64,000 nucleotides of DNA, from contig WHUA01000004.1 of NCBI GenBank assembly GCA_009377445.1, positions 1 through 64,000 on the forward strand, given 5' to 3'. The notes under the pieces are model-generated. The model searched no databases, was not told the origin of the DNA, and saw only the letters and a program-made list of their open reading frames with translations. This document shows positions 9,838-18,014 of this stretch, one piece after another. Each line of letters begins with the position of its first letter. Position 1 is the stretch's first letter. Origin of the DNA: Alphaproteobacteria bacterium. GTDB taxonomy: Bacteria > Pseudomonadota > Alphaproteobacteria > UBA8366. A program made the position numbers and the translations under genes.

Positions 9838-10785
9838 ATGTCCGACACGCTGGAACCGGCGGACGAGCCTCCGATCATTCTCCGGAAGAAGATCCGGATG
9901 CCCGAGGTGCCGCACGGCGGCGCCTGGAAAGTCGCCTACGCCGACTTCGTGACGGCGATGATGGCCTTCTTCCTGCTGCTGTGGCTGCTCAACGTCACCA
10001 CCGAAGACAAGAAACAAGGCATCTCCGACTTCTTCGAGCCGGTCGGCGTGTCGAAGGAGCAGACCGGAAGCGGCAGCGTGCTGAAAGGCCTGGCGATGGA
10101 CGCGCAGGGCGCGTTGCGGTCTGCCGGATCGCCGCCGCGCATAACCGTGGCGATCCCGACCTTCGGCAGCAAGGATACGGGCTCGAGCGAGGGCAAGAAA
10201 GATTCGCCGGCAGTCGTCGGCGGCGGCTACACGGACGGCATCGATCAGCGCCACGTCGACGATGCGGAGGATCAGGAGTTCAAGAAGGTCATAGCCGCCT
10301 TGCGTCAGGCCGTGCTGGAGAGCCCGGAGCTGGCGCAGATGCAGGACAACTTGATGCTCGAGCAAACCCCGGACGGCCTGCTCATTCAGATCCTCGATCG
10401 CGTCAAGGTACGCGTATTCTCCGGGCACGGCGCGGCGATGACGGAGCGCGGCAAGCATCTGATCGCCATCATCGCCTCGATCGTCGGCCGCATGCCGAAC
10501 AAGATCTTGATTACCGGGTATACCGACGGCTGGGACGCATCGCAGCCCGAAGCCGCCCGCAAATGGGAGATATCCGGCAATCGCGCCGATGCCGCGCGCC
10601 TGGTCCTGCTCGCTTTCGGCGTCGGCAAGGCGCGCTTTTCGCGGGTCGTCGGCAAGGCCGACCGCGAGCCCATCCAGCCGGGCGTCCCGAAGGCGGAGCG
10701 CAACAATCGGATCAGCATCCTGCTCATGCGCCAGGACCACCCCGATCTGAGAGCGGGCGGCCCCGCCTCCCAGCCGAAGGGCTGA
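9838..10785 (+). CDS. motB: Flagellar stator protein MotB (first copy)
   Basis: The product is 315 residues with one membrane helix (~34-52). The proton-carrying aspartate is D36 in KVAYADFVTAMMAFFLLLWL, followed by the plug region and a periplasmic OmpA/MotB domain at ~185-305. The peptidoglycan-binding signature is intact: ITGYTDGWD (D230) and NRADAARLV. It anchors MotA to the cell wall. It begins 18 bases after motA and ends four bases before a second motB. Confidence 0.93.
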   Translation: MSDTLEPADEPPIILRKKIRMPEVPHGGAWKVAYADFVTAMMAFFLLLWLLNVTTEDKKQGISDFFEPVGVSKEQTGSGSVLKGLAMDAQGALRSAGSPPRITVAIPTFGSKDTGSSEGKKDSPAVVGGGYTDGIDQRHVDDAEDQEFKKVIAALRQAVLESPELAQMQDNLMLEQTPDGLLIQILDRVKVRVFSGHGAAMTERGKHLIAIIASIVGRMPNKILITGYTDGWDASQPEAARKWEISGNRADAARLVLLAFGVGKARFSRVVGKADREPIQPGVPKAERNNRISILLMRQDHPDLRAGGPASQPKG

Positions 10786-10789
10786 GCGC

Positions 10790-11722
10790 ATGGCGCCGCC
10801 GGCAAACAAGCGCGAAGTCCTTGTCTTCAAGAAGAAGATCCCCGCGCCGGAGCATAGCGGTTCGGCATGGAAGGTCGCCTATGCCGACTTCGTGACGGCG
10901 ATGATGGCCTTCTTCCTGCTGCTGTGGCTGCTCAACGCCACGACCGAGGACCAGAAGCAGGGCATATCGAATTATTTCGAGCCGGTTGGCGCGACCAGCA
11001 ACTCGACCGGAAGCGGCGGGCTCGTCGGCGGCATTTCGGCAACCGACCCGGGCCCGATCCGAATTCCCGGCCAGACGGCGTCGGACATGGTGACGATCCG
11101 GACGCAGGACGCGCCGACCAAGGATGCGGAAGTATCGAAGGGCGACCCGGCGGACGTCATCAAGACGCCCAAGCGGGAGGACCTTCCCAGGAACACCGAC
11201 GAGGAGCGGCAGTTCGATGCCGCCAAGACGGCGATACACCGCGCCATGGAGCAGATCCCCGAGCTGAACGACCTGCACGCCGCGATCGCCATCGACGAGG
11301 TCCGGGAAGGCCTTCGCATCCGATTGATGGACAGCGAGAAAGACCCCTTGTTCAGCCGCGGCGGCACCGAGCTCAACGACAAGGGCAGCCTGCTGGTGAA
11401 GGTGATCGCCGACGTGGTCGAGCGGATGCCGAACGACCTGCACGTATCGGGGCACACGACGCCCAACGACGAAACGGCGCTGGGCGGCACGAACTGGGAA
11501 ATCTCCATCAAGCGCGCCTACGCGGCGCGGCGGCTGCTCGCCCTGTACGGCACGCCCGAAAAGCGCTTCGATGCGGTGCGGGGCAGCGCCTCGCAGGTGC
11601 CGATCGATCCGAAGAAGCCCGAGGATGCCGCCAACCGGCGCATCGAAGTCACGCTGCTGCGCCAGAAGCCGGAAGAGGCGGCGGAAGATCTGATCCCGCC
11701 GTCGATGGTCTCGCCCTTCTGA
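10790..11722 (+). CDS. Second MotB-like stator protein with altered peptidoglycan-binding site
   Basis: The 310-residue paralogue lies directly after the first motB. The membrane helix is almost identical to that of copy one (KVAYADFVTAMMAFFLLLWL, D32). The linker and OmpA-like domain have diverged strongly. Where MotB and OmpA carry a conserved Asp after His-Thr, this copy reads VSGHTTPND (T224), whereas the later Arg (KRAYAARR, R242) is kept. Possible roles are a heterodimeric partner of MotB, an alternative stator subunit with weaker wall binding, or a decaying duplicate. The reading frame is intact, which argues against decay. Confidence 0.85.
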   Translation: MAPPANKREVLVFKKKIPAPEHSGSAWKVAYADFVTAMMAFFLLLWLLNATTEDQKQGISNYFEPVGATSNSTGSGGLVGGISATDPGPIRIPGQTASDMVTIRTQDAPTKDAEVSKGDPADVIKTPKREDLPRNTDEERQFDAAKTAIHRAMEQIPELNDLHAAIAIDEVREGLRIRLMDSEKDPLFSRGGTELNDKGSLLVKVIADVVERMPNDLHVSGHTTPNDETALGGTNWEISIKRAYAARRLLALYGTPEKRFDAVRGSASQVPIDPKKPEDAANRRIEVTLLRQKPEEAAEDLIPPSMVSPF

Positions 11723-11857
11723 TATTTCCGGCCGAGCCGGGTCCGCTTTCGCAAAATTCCCGTCCTGTCGTCGAACGCCGAAACGCAAGAGCGTGCTTTT
11801 CGCGATTCTCGTTCTAATTTCATTCGTGCTTGGGACGACAAAGGACGGAGACGGCGA

Positions 11858-12724
11858 ATGAGGAATATTCTTGGCGTACACAGCAGTCCCGATGCGCATT
11901 GGGTCGGTGACGGCTTTCCAGTGCGGACGCTGTTCTCGCACCATAGCCATGGCCATCATGTGAGCCCTTTTCTAATGCTGGACTACGCGGGGCCGGCGCA
12001 GTTCACGCCGGCGGACCGCCCGCGCGGGGTGGGGCAGCATCCGCATCGCGGGTTCGAGACGGTGACAATCGTCTATCAGGGCGAATTGGAGCATCGCGAC
12101 TCCGCCGGCAACGGCGGCCGAATCGGCCCCGGCGACGTCCAGTGGATGACGGCGGCTTCGGGCATACTGCATGAGGAATTTCATTCGCAGGGCTTCATGC
12201 GCTCCGGCGGAACGCTCGAAATGGCGCAGCTCTGGGTGAACCTGCCGGCCAAGGACAAGATGACCGAACCGGGCTATCAGACCCTGCTTGAAAATGACAT
12301 CCCATCGGTTGCGCTGCCCAACGCCGCGGGTGTGCTCCGCGTCATCGCCGGCAACCATGAGGGTACAAACGGGCCGGCGCGCACCTTCACGCCTTTGAAT
12401 GTCTGGGACGTTCGATTGCGCGGCGGAAAAGACGTTTCGCTGACCTTTCCCGAAGGTCATACGCTCGCGGTGATCGTGCTCAGCGGTACGGTATTGATAA
12501 ACGGCGCCCAGATAGCCCGCGAAGCACAGGCAGTGCTGCTGGATCGGGAAGGCGGCGGGATCACGCTCGAAGCCAACGGCGATGCCAAGGTCCTGGCGCT
12601 GAGCGGCGAGCCGATCGACGAGCCGGTCGCAGCGCAGGGTCCGTTCGTGATGAATACCGCGGACGAGATTCGGCAGGCCGTGGAAGATTTCAGGAACGGC
12701 CGTTTCGGCCGGATGTCGCCATAG
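11858..12724 (+). CDS. Pirin family protein
   Basis: The 288-residue product is a bicupin of the pirin family. The N-terminal cupin carries metal-ligand histidines in GVGQHPHRGFETVTIVYQGE and the MTAASGILHEEF segment. A C-terminal cupin follows from ~residue 180 (FTPLNVWDVRLRGGKDVSL). Bacterial pirins are iron-binding proteins, some with quercetinase activity, others binding pyruvate dehydrogenase. The role here is not deducible. A 71-base gap separates it from the next gene, so co-transcription is possible. Confidence 0.92.
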   Translation: MRNILGVHSSPDAHWVGDGFPVRTLFSHHSHGHHVSPFLMLDYAGPAQFTPADRPRGVGQHPHRGFETVTIVYQGELEHRDSAGNGGRIGPGDVQWMTAASGILHEEFHSQGFMRSGGTLEMAQLWVNLPAKDKMTEPGYQTLLENDIPSVALPNAAGVLRVIAGNHEGTNGPARTFTPLNVWDVRLRGGKDVSLTFPEGHTLAVIVLSGTVLINGAQIAREAQAVLLDREGGGITLEANGDAKVLALSGEPIDEPVAAQGPFVMNTADEIRQAVEDFRNGRFGRMSP

Positions 12725-12795
12725 CCGCCCGCTATAGCCGCCCGCCATAGCCTCCGAGGCGCCGCGCTCCATTTTTCATAACCAGGGAGACAATC

Positions 12796-13428
12796 ATGCC
12801 GACGAAATACAAGCGTCTCGACAAGAGCCAAGCAGCGGTGCTGCTGGTCGATCATCAAGCGGGCCTGCTGTCGCTGGTTCGCGATATCGGTCCCGATCCG
12901 TTCAAGAACAACGTTCTTGCGCTCGCCGATCTGGCCAAATACTTCAAGCTGCCGACCATCCTGACAACCAGTTTCGAAGACGGCCCGAATGGTCCGCTGA
13001 TGCCCGAACTCAAGCAGACCTTCCCGGACGCGCCCTACATTCCGCGTCCCGGTCAGATCAATGCCTGGGACAACGAGGATTTCGTCGGGGCCGTCAAAGC
13101 GACCGGGCGCAAGCAGCTTATCGTCGCGGGGGTCGTTACCGAAGTGTGCGTCGCCTTTCCGGCTTTGTCTGCGATCGAGGAAGGCTATGACGTATTCGTG
13201 GTGACCGATGCGTCCGGCACGTTCAACGAGGTTACCCGTCACTCGGCCTGGGCCCGGATGTCCGAAGCGGGCGCACAGCTCATGAGCTGGTTCGGCCTCG
13301 CCTGCGAGCTGCATCGCGACTGGCGCAACGACGTGGAGGGATTGGGCACGCTCTTCTCGAACCACATTCCCGACTACCGGAACCTGATGACGAGCTACAA
13401 CACCGTCAAAGCGTCAAAAGGCAGCTAG
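12796..13428 (+). CDS. Isochorismatase-fold hydrolase of the YcaC type
   Basis: The product is 210 residues. The catalytic triad positions are visible: Asp in LLVDHQAGL, Lys near KATGRKQLIVAG, and Cys in VVTEVCVAFPALSAIEEG. The end ELHRDWRNDVEGLGTLFSNHIPDYRNLMTSY is typical of YcaC-like octameric hydrolases whose physiological substrate is unknown. GGGAG precedes the ATG. It follows the pirin gene and is closed by a hairpin at 13442-13470. Confidence 0.9.
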   Translation: MPTKYKRLDKSQAAVLLVDHQAGLLSLVRDIGPDPFKNNVLALADLAKYFKLPTILTTSFEDGPNGPLMPELKQTFPDAPYIPRPGQINAWDNEDFVGAVKATGRKQLIVAGVVTEVCVAFPALSAIEEGYDVFVVTDASGTFNEVTRHSAWARMSEAGAQLMSWFGLACELHRDWRNDVEGLGTLFSNHIPDYRNLMTSYNTVKASKGS

Positions 13429-13441
13429 CCTGCCGGCGCAC

Positions 13442-13470
13442 GGACCCCGCGGCCGGAGCCGTGGGGGTCC
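13442..13470 (+). terminator. Rho-independent-like terminator after the isochorismatase gene
   Basis: GGACCCC (13442-13448) pairs with GGGGTCC (13464-13470), extended inward by GCGG/CCGT-type pairing around a CCGGAG loop, and a short pyrimidine run TCTT follows. Confidence 0.6.
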
Positions 13471-13535
13471 TCTTGCCGATACCGTCGGCGCTCCCAATGT
13501 GCATACTGGCGGCGTGACCTTGCCGGGAGTATGCC

Positions 13536-14048
13536 ATGCCCTCAAATCTGCCGGAGCGCATCGATGCGCCGTTCGACTGGGCCGGAGAGCCGCCGGACCC
13601 GCTGGACCGGCCGGAGTACTACGACGGCCTTCTGTGGCGGCGGAGCGTGGCGTTCTGCGTCGACGCCTGCCTGCTGTTCGCCGTGGTCGTCGTATTCTGG
13701 CTGTTCAACATACTGACCTTCTTCATCTTCACCGCCGTCATCTTCCTGATCTGGGCCGCACCGCTGTTCGTCATCTACGACGTCGCGACGATCGGCGGCA
13801 GCGCGTCCGCAACCTTCGGCATGCGCCTGCTGGGCCTGCAGGTGCGGGCATGGGACGGTGGCCGTCCCACCTATCTGCACGCGCTGATCGCGTCGGCGCT
13901 GTTCTGGTTCCTGGTGCCGCTCACCGGCGGGCTGATCCTGCTGGTCGCGCCGTTCAGCAACCGGCGGCAGCATGTCCACGACATGCTTTCGGGAACGGTG
14001 GTGATCAACGCCAGAGCCGGCGAGGCCGTGCGGATCGGCGGCCCGTAA
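13536..14048 (+). CDS. RDD family membrane protein
   Basis: The product is 170 residues with three predicted membrane helices, at ~45-62, ~67-87 and ~110-130. The family hallmarks are an Arg-Asp containing opening (LLWRRSVAFCVDACLLF) and an SASATFGMRLLGLQVRAWDG segment, then NRRQHVHDMLSGTVVI at the end. RDD proteins are small integral membrane proteins of mostly unknown, sometimes transport-related function. The start at 13536 is favoured over ATG 13531, which is in another frame, by GGGAG six bases upstream. Confidence 0.85.
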   Translation: MPSNLPERIDAPFDWAGEPPDPLDRPEYYDGLLWRRSVAFCVDACLLFAVVVVFWLFNILTFFIFTAVIFLIWAAPLFVIYDVATIGGSASATFGMRLLGLQVRAWDGGRPTYLHALIASALFWFLVPLTGGLILLVAPFSNRRQHVHDMLSGTVVINARAGEAVRIGGP

Positions 14049-14072
14049 CGGCGAGCCGCCGCATTCGCGGTC

Positions 14073-15533
14073 TCAGTGGAAATGCGGCCCGAACTGGAAC
14101 ACCACGCGTCCCAGCGCCTGGAATACTTCCGCCCGGCCGTCGTCGAAATCGTATGAGCCGTAGTTGGCCTGTACGCCGACCCTCGTCCAGCGGACGGGAT
14201 TGAAGGCAAAGAAGCCGCCGGCGCGCCAGCTCCGGCCGAAATCCTCCGTCGCATCGCCTTCCGTTGTTTCGTTGATCAGCCCGGCCTGTTCCCAGCGCAG
14301 TCCGGCCTCGAAGCGCGGCGCGAAGCCGTAGGCCGCTTCCAGGTAATAGCCGTCCTGCAGCGATTCGAGCGGCTCGCCGTTGTCGACGTTGGCGAGATCC
14401 TTCACGCGGTAAACGTATTCGCCCTTGATCGCGACGTCGCCGGCGCCAAACGGCCCGTCGCCGCGCCGGAAGAAGGTGAATCCCGGCGACAGGAACCATG
14501 CGTCGCCCTTGAGCTTCTCCTGCTCGTTCTCTTCCGCGTGGACCTCCTGGTGGCGGCCGAATCCGCCGGCAAAGCCGAGATCGAGGCTGTTCGGCCCCTG
14601 CTCGAATACATTGCCCTTGACCCAGCCGACGTACACGCTGGGCTCCTCGACCTTGCCGGCCGCATCGTTGCGGCTGAAGATGGTCTCGCCGCCCCCCTGA
14701 AAGACCTCGAGGCCGACACGGACCGGCAGGCCGGGAGGCGTAAGGACCGCCTGGACGCCCGTACCCTCCAGGCCGTGATCGCCGAAAAGCAGGAAATGCG
14801 CGAGCGGCGCGTCCGCGAATTTCCATTCCGGCGAATGGTACTGATTGAAGTAGCCGAAGGCGCTGCGGAACTTGCCGGCCTTGAACGCCGCGATTCCGGC
14901 GATCGGATCCGACTGGACGAAGGCCTCCTCCAGCTCGACGCCATCTTCGCCTGCATTGATCAGCACTTGCGCACGGCCGAAGCCGATCGCCTCCGCGGCG
15001 AAGCCCACCTCGGCATGCCGGAGATTGAAGCCGTCCTCGAGCTGCGCGTGCTCGTGCTCCTCCTCACCGCCATGCGCATGGCCGAAACCGCGCAGGGTTC
15101 CTAGTCGCGCTTCGAGGTCCTGCGAGGAATCGTCGCGATAGCCGACGAGATCGAGCCCGACCGATGGGACGTAGACGCGCAAACCGCCGGATTCCAAGAG
15201 TACGTCGCCGCCGTCCGTCGCGGCGTGCGTGCGATCGTGGGCGTGATCGTGGGCGTGGTCGTGGCTGCCCGCGTGCCCGTGTTCGTGAGGATGCGCCTGC
15301 GCCGCGGGCGCAGCGGCGTCCCGCCTCCCTTGCCGCAGCGCCGACACCTCGCCCCGCAGCCGCTCCATCTCCCGGGTCTTTTCCCGGTCGCGGACCAGCA
15401 GCTCGGTATAGGCGCCTTCGAGCTCGCGCAAGCGCTGCTCCAGCGACGCCTCCTGCGCCAGCGCGCTGCCGGGCAGTAACGAAGACCCGATGCAGGCAAC
15501 GAGAGCGCCAACGCTCAAGATACGGTGACTCAT
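14073..15533 (-). CDS. His-rich outer-membrane beta-barrel protein, probable zinc uptake porin
   Basis: The 486-residue product has a signal peptide (cleavage after ALA, residue ~26), then a coiled-coil-prone charged segment (~29-68) and a His/Asp-rich stretch at 81-103 (HPHEHGHAGSHDHAHDHAHD). The rest alternates hydrophobic and polar residues as in an outer-membrane barrel and ends with aromatic-rich strands (VVFQFGPHFH). It lacks a TonB box and plug, so it is not ZnuD. It lies in a zinc locus with a Zur-like palindrome 20 bases before its start codon. I infer that it passes or captures zinc at the outer membrane under zinc shortage. Confidence 0.75.
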   Translation of the reverse strand: MSHRILSVGALVACIGSSLLPGSALAQEASLEQRLRELEGAYTELLVRDREKTREMERLRGEVSALRQGRRDAAAPAAQAHPHEHGHAGSHDHAHDHAHDRTHAATDGGDVLLESGGLRVYVPSVGLDLVGYRDDSSQDLEARLGTLRGFGHAHGGEEEHEHAQLEDGFNLRHAEVGFAAEAIGFGRAQVLINAGEDGVELEEAFVQSDPIAGIAAFKAGKFRSAFGYFNQYHSPEWKFADAPLAHFLLFGDHGLEGTGVQAVLTPPGLPVRVGLEVFQGGGETIFSRNDAAGKVEEPSVYVGWVKGNVFEQGPNSLDLGFAGGFGRHQEVHAEENEQEKLKGDAWFLSPGFTFFRRGDGPFGAGDVAIKGEYVYRVKDLANVDNGEPLESLQDGYYLEAAYGFAPRFEAGLRWEQAGLINETTEGDATEDFGRSWRAGGFFAFNPVRWTRVGVQANYGSYDFDDGRAEVFQALGRVVFQFGPHFH

Positions 15534-15552
15534 AGGCTACTCCCCTTATTTT

Positions 15553-15570
15553 GCAATGTTACAACAGTGC
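15553..15570. promoter_or_regulatory. Candidate Zur operator 1 (outer-membrane gene)
   Basis: GCAATGTTACAACAGTGC is a palindrome of the form GCAnTGTT-N2-AACAnTGC with both 8-base arms matching apart from the n. It sits between the znuA-like stop and the start of the outer-membrane gene and shares 15 of 18 bases with the site at 16597. Confidence 0.75.
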
Positions 15571-15615
15571 ATATCCGAGACGGAAAACGCCCGCGGCCGC
15601 GTCGCCCCGATCCGC

Positions 15616-16554
15616 CTACTTTTGCCCGATCAGGCAGCGGGTCAGATCGTCCCCAAGGTTTCTCATCAGGTCGAAATATGCGCCGGGACCGGGTTCTACG
15701 AGCGCGCCCTCGGGATCCAGCGCCGCCGTCTTCGCCTGCGTGCCCTGGATCAGCGTGGCGATGAGGCGCGGCTCGAATTGCGGCTCCGAGAACACGCAGA
15801 TCGCGCGATCCTGCGCGACCCGGGCGCGGATCTCGACAAGGCGCTTCGCCCCGGGGCTGATCTCGGGGCTCACGGTAATCGAGCCGGCCGGCGTCAGGCC
15901 GTAGCGCGCCTCGAAGTACTGATAGGCATCGTGGAAAACGATGTAGGGCTTGCCCTTCACGGGCGACAGCGTGTCCGCGATCTGTTTGTCGAGCGTCTCG
16001 ATCCGCGCGACGGCGCGGGCGGCATTCGCCTCGTACCGGCCCTTGTTCGCCGGGTCCAATTGGCCCAGCACCCGCGCGATCGCCTTCGTCATGGCGGCCG
16101 CGTTCCGCGGGTCGAGCCAGATATGCCCATCGATCACTTCATGCGCGTGATCGTGGCTGCCATGCGTCCCCGCTTCGCCCCCATGCGCATGCGCCTCCCA
16201 CGGTCCGCCCTCGCGGAACGGCAGCGTCCGGACCCCCTCGGCGCCGGCCAGCGCGACCACCTGCGCATCGCGCGCGAGCGCCTCGAGCGGCCGGTCGAGA
16301 AAGCTCTCGAGCATCGGCCCGATCCAGAACACCGCCTGGGCCTGCTCCAGCCGGCGCGCGTCCGACGGCCGCATCGCGAAGGTATGCGGTGAGGCTTTCC
16401 CCGGCACCAGCAGGTGCGGCTTGCCGGCGCCGTCCATCACCACGGCGACCAGCGAATGGACCGGCACGATGGATGCCACGACCTGCACCTCGGCGCCGGC
16501 CGGCCCCGAAAGGGAGACAATAAGAGCGGCGGCGGCTAGTATGAACGTACGCAT
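15616..16554 (-). CDS. znuA: Zinc ABC transporter substrate-binding protein, ZnuA type
   Basis: The 312-residue product has an N-terminal signal peptide (~1-21). It is a cluster A-I metal-binding protein: metal-ligand histidines are expected in ASPHTFAMRPSDA, in DGHIWLDPRNAAAM and in the VFHDAYQYFEARYGL helix. The His-rich loop HAHGGEAGTHGSHDHAHE (~122-139) is the mark of zinc rather than manganese binding. It delivers zinc to an inner-membrane ZnuBC, but no permease or ATPase gene adjoins it here. A Zur-like palindrome lies 43 bases upstream, shared with the divergent regulator gene. Confidence 0.92.
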   Translation of the reverse strand: MRTFILAAAALIVSLSGPAGAEVQVVASIVPVHSLVAVVMDGAGKPHLLVPGKASPHTFAMRPSDARRLEQAQAVFWIGPMLESFLDRPLEALARDAQVVALAGAEGVRTLPFREGGPWEAHAHGGEAGTHGSHDHAHEVIDGHIWLDPRNAAAMTKAIARVLGQLDPANKGRYEANAARAVARIETLDKQIADTLSPVKGKPYIVFHDAYQYFEARYGLTPAGSITVSPEISPGAKRLVEIRARVAQDRAICVFSEPQFEPRLIATLIQGTQAKTAALDPEGALVEPGPGAYFDLMRNLGDDLTRCLIGQK

Positions 16555-16596
16555 CGAAGGGCCCTCGCGCAGGGTTGATCTCGCGCCCGCAATAAT

Positions 16597-16614
16597 GCAC
16601 TGTTACAACAGTTC
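16597..16614. promoter_or_regulatory. Candidate Zur operator 2 (znuA/zur divergent promoter)
   Basis: GCACTGTTACAACAGTTC has near-perfect dyad symmetry and the same TGTTACAACA core as the site at 15553. It lies between znuA (leftward) and zur (rightward), the expected place for autoregulation and co-repression. Confidence 0.75.
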
Positions 16615-16635
16615 ATCAAGTGGAATCCGACAGCC

Positions 16636-17118
16636 ATGGATATCGACGTCGCGCACTTCCCCGATCCGAAGCACGATCACCGCGCCTGCATCGACGCGGG
16701 GCTGGAAGCGGCGGAGCGCATCTGTCAGGAGAACGCCGCCCGGTTCACGCCGGACCGGCGCCAGGTGCTGGAGATCCTGCTGCGCCGCCATAGCGCGGCC
16801 GGCGCCTACGACATCATCGAGAGCATGGATTGGGGCGACCGCAAGCGGGCGTCGTCCGTCGTCTACCGCGCGCTGGACTTCCTCGCGGAAAACGGACTGG
16901 TGCACAAGCTGCACAGCCGCAACGCCTTCATCGCCTGCAGCCACCCGGATGGGGTCCACGGCGCGCAGTTCCTGATCTGCACCCGCTGCGACCGCATCGC
17001 CGAGATCGCCGACCGCAAGGTGGAGCGCGGCGTCATCGCCGCGGCGCGCGTCGCCGGCTTCACCGTCCGCCGGCCGATGATCGAGATCGAGGGGCTGTGC
17101 CCGCACTGCGGGGGGTAG
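16636..17118 (+). CDS. zur: Fur-family zinc uptake regulator Zur
   Basis: The 160-residue product has the Fur fold: an N-terminal winged helix (RFTPDRRQVLEILLRRHSAAG, then KRASSVVYRALDFLAENGLVHKL) and a C-terminal dimerisation domain. Two CxxC pairs for structural zinc are present, CTRCD and CPHCGG. The His/Cys sites CSHPDG and surrounding residues suit a zinc sensor. It most likely represses znuA and the outer-membrane gene through the two palindromes nearby when zinc is plentiful. Confidence 0.92.
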   Translation: MDIDVAHFPDPKHDHRACIDAGLEAAERICQENAARFTPDRRQVLEILLRRHSAAGAYDIIESMDWGDRKRASSVVYRALDFLAENGLVHKLHSRNAFIACSHPDGVHGAQFLICTRCDRIAEIADRKVERGVIAAARVAGFTVRRPMIEIEGLCPHCGG

Positions 17119-17228
17119 ATAGCAACAACTTCAACAATGAGTCGCGCAACTTAACATATGTAATAGCCAGCACCGGCAGAATCGGCAACGGTGGATGGAT
17201 CGGGAGCAGTGACGGAAGGAGCTTAAAG

Positions 17229-17669
17229 ATGGCGCAAGAGAAGGCCTTCAAGCAGCGCTTCGGCGCCTTCAAGCCGTCCAAGACCCTTTGGTTCTGGTCA
17301 TGCGTGGGTTGCGCCGTGCTGACGATGATCGTTGGTTTCACGTTCGGGGGCTGGGTGACGGGAAACACAGCCACGGAAATGGCCGAAACTGCCGCCGACG
17401 AGGCGCGCGCGAAACTGGTCGCAAGCGTTTGCGTCGAGAACTTCACCACCAGCAATGACTTCGCAGCAGATCTCGCCAAGTTGAAGGAGACCAATTCCTG
17501 GGCGCGTTCCGACATGCTCGAAGACGGCGGCTGGGTCACGCTGGCTGGCATGGAAGAGCCGCTCGACGACGCGGCGGAGCTCTGTTCGGACAAGTTGGCT
17601 GCGATGGAAGTTCCGGTAGCCGACGCGTCCACGACCGACGCAGCGGCCACGCAGCCGGTCACGCAATAG
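17229..17669 (+). CDS. Small membrane-anchored protein of unknown function
   Basis: The product is 146 residues. A short basic N-terminus (KAFKQRFGAFKPSKT) is followed by one membrane helix (~20-44), then a soluble, probably periplasmic part with two cysteines (ASVCVENF, AELCSDKL) and an Ala/Thr-rich tail. AAGGAG lies upstream of the ATG. Such single-pass proteins recur in Rhizobiales-type genomes as uncharacterised proteins; I do not recognise a named family. Confidence 0.65.
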   Translation: MAQEKAFKQRFGAFKPSKTLWFWSCVGCAVLTMIVGFTFGGWVTGNTATEMAETAADEARAKLVASVCVENFTTSNDFAADLAKLKETNSWARSDMLEDGGWVTLAGMEEPLDDAAELCSDKLAAMEVPVADASTTDAAATQPVTQ

Positions 17670-18014
17670 TCGAACGGTCGAGCGCAGCGCCGTCTCAGCG
17701 GCGCGCGCGACGGGTGTGAGAGACCGCCGTCGGACAATCGCGTTCGACGGAGGATGTTCGTAGTGCGTGGGGCAGCACGCCCCTGCTTTTCCGCCAATAG
17801 AGCCGCATTCAGATAGCAGCGAGCTCGATATTGTTTTGGGCATCATCGGATTGGTCACGATCTTCATACCAATGGCCCAAATATGCCGCCGTGCCGGGTT
17901 CGCCAAGTGGCCGAATGAGCCTACGCCGCCACCAGACCGAAATGAGACGGCGTGAGCAGATAAAATCCGCAAGGCCAGATTTGAAGCCAACACCTTGTGA
18001 TCGCAAGAAAACTG
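17670..18014. other. 345-base gap with one possible membrane-protein remnant
   Basis: The gap lies between the small membrane protein and the stop of the leftward methyltransferase. Apart from the short frame at 17767-17955 described separately I see no gene, RNA or clear terminator. Confidence 0.5.
17767..17955 (+). pseudogene. Possible remnant of a small membrane protein
   Basis: A 62-codon frame starting at GTG encodes one hydrophobic stretch, LGIIGLVTIFIPMAQICRRA, then GFAKWP and a Pro-rich end. The order membrane helix, P-M-x-x-I, then RAGF-x-x-W resembles the interior of small multi-helix membrane proteins, here cut off after the first helix. It could be a truncated relic or a chance frame. 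Confidence 0.25.

Noticed and set aside
8902..10830. A 642-codon open frame antisense to motA-motB
   Set aside because: Shadow of the real stator genes, whose membrane and OmpA motifs are clear.
15535..15764. Short rightward frame in the znuA-outer-membrane gap
   Set aside because: It covers the candidate Zur operator and the znuA 3' end and has no recognisable protein features.
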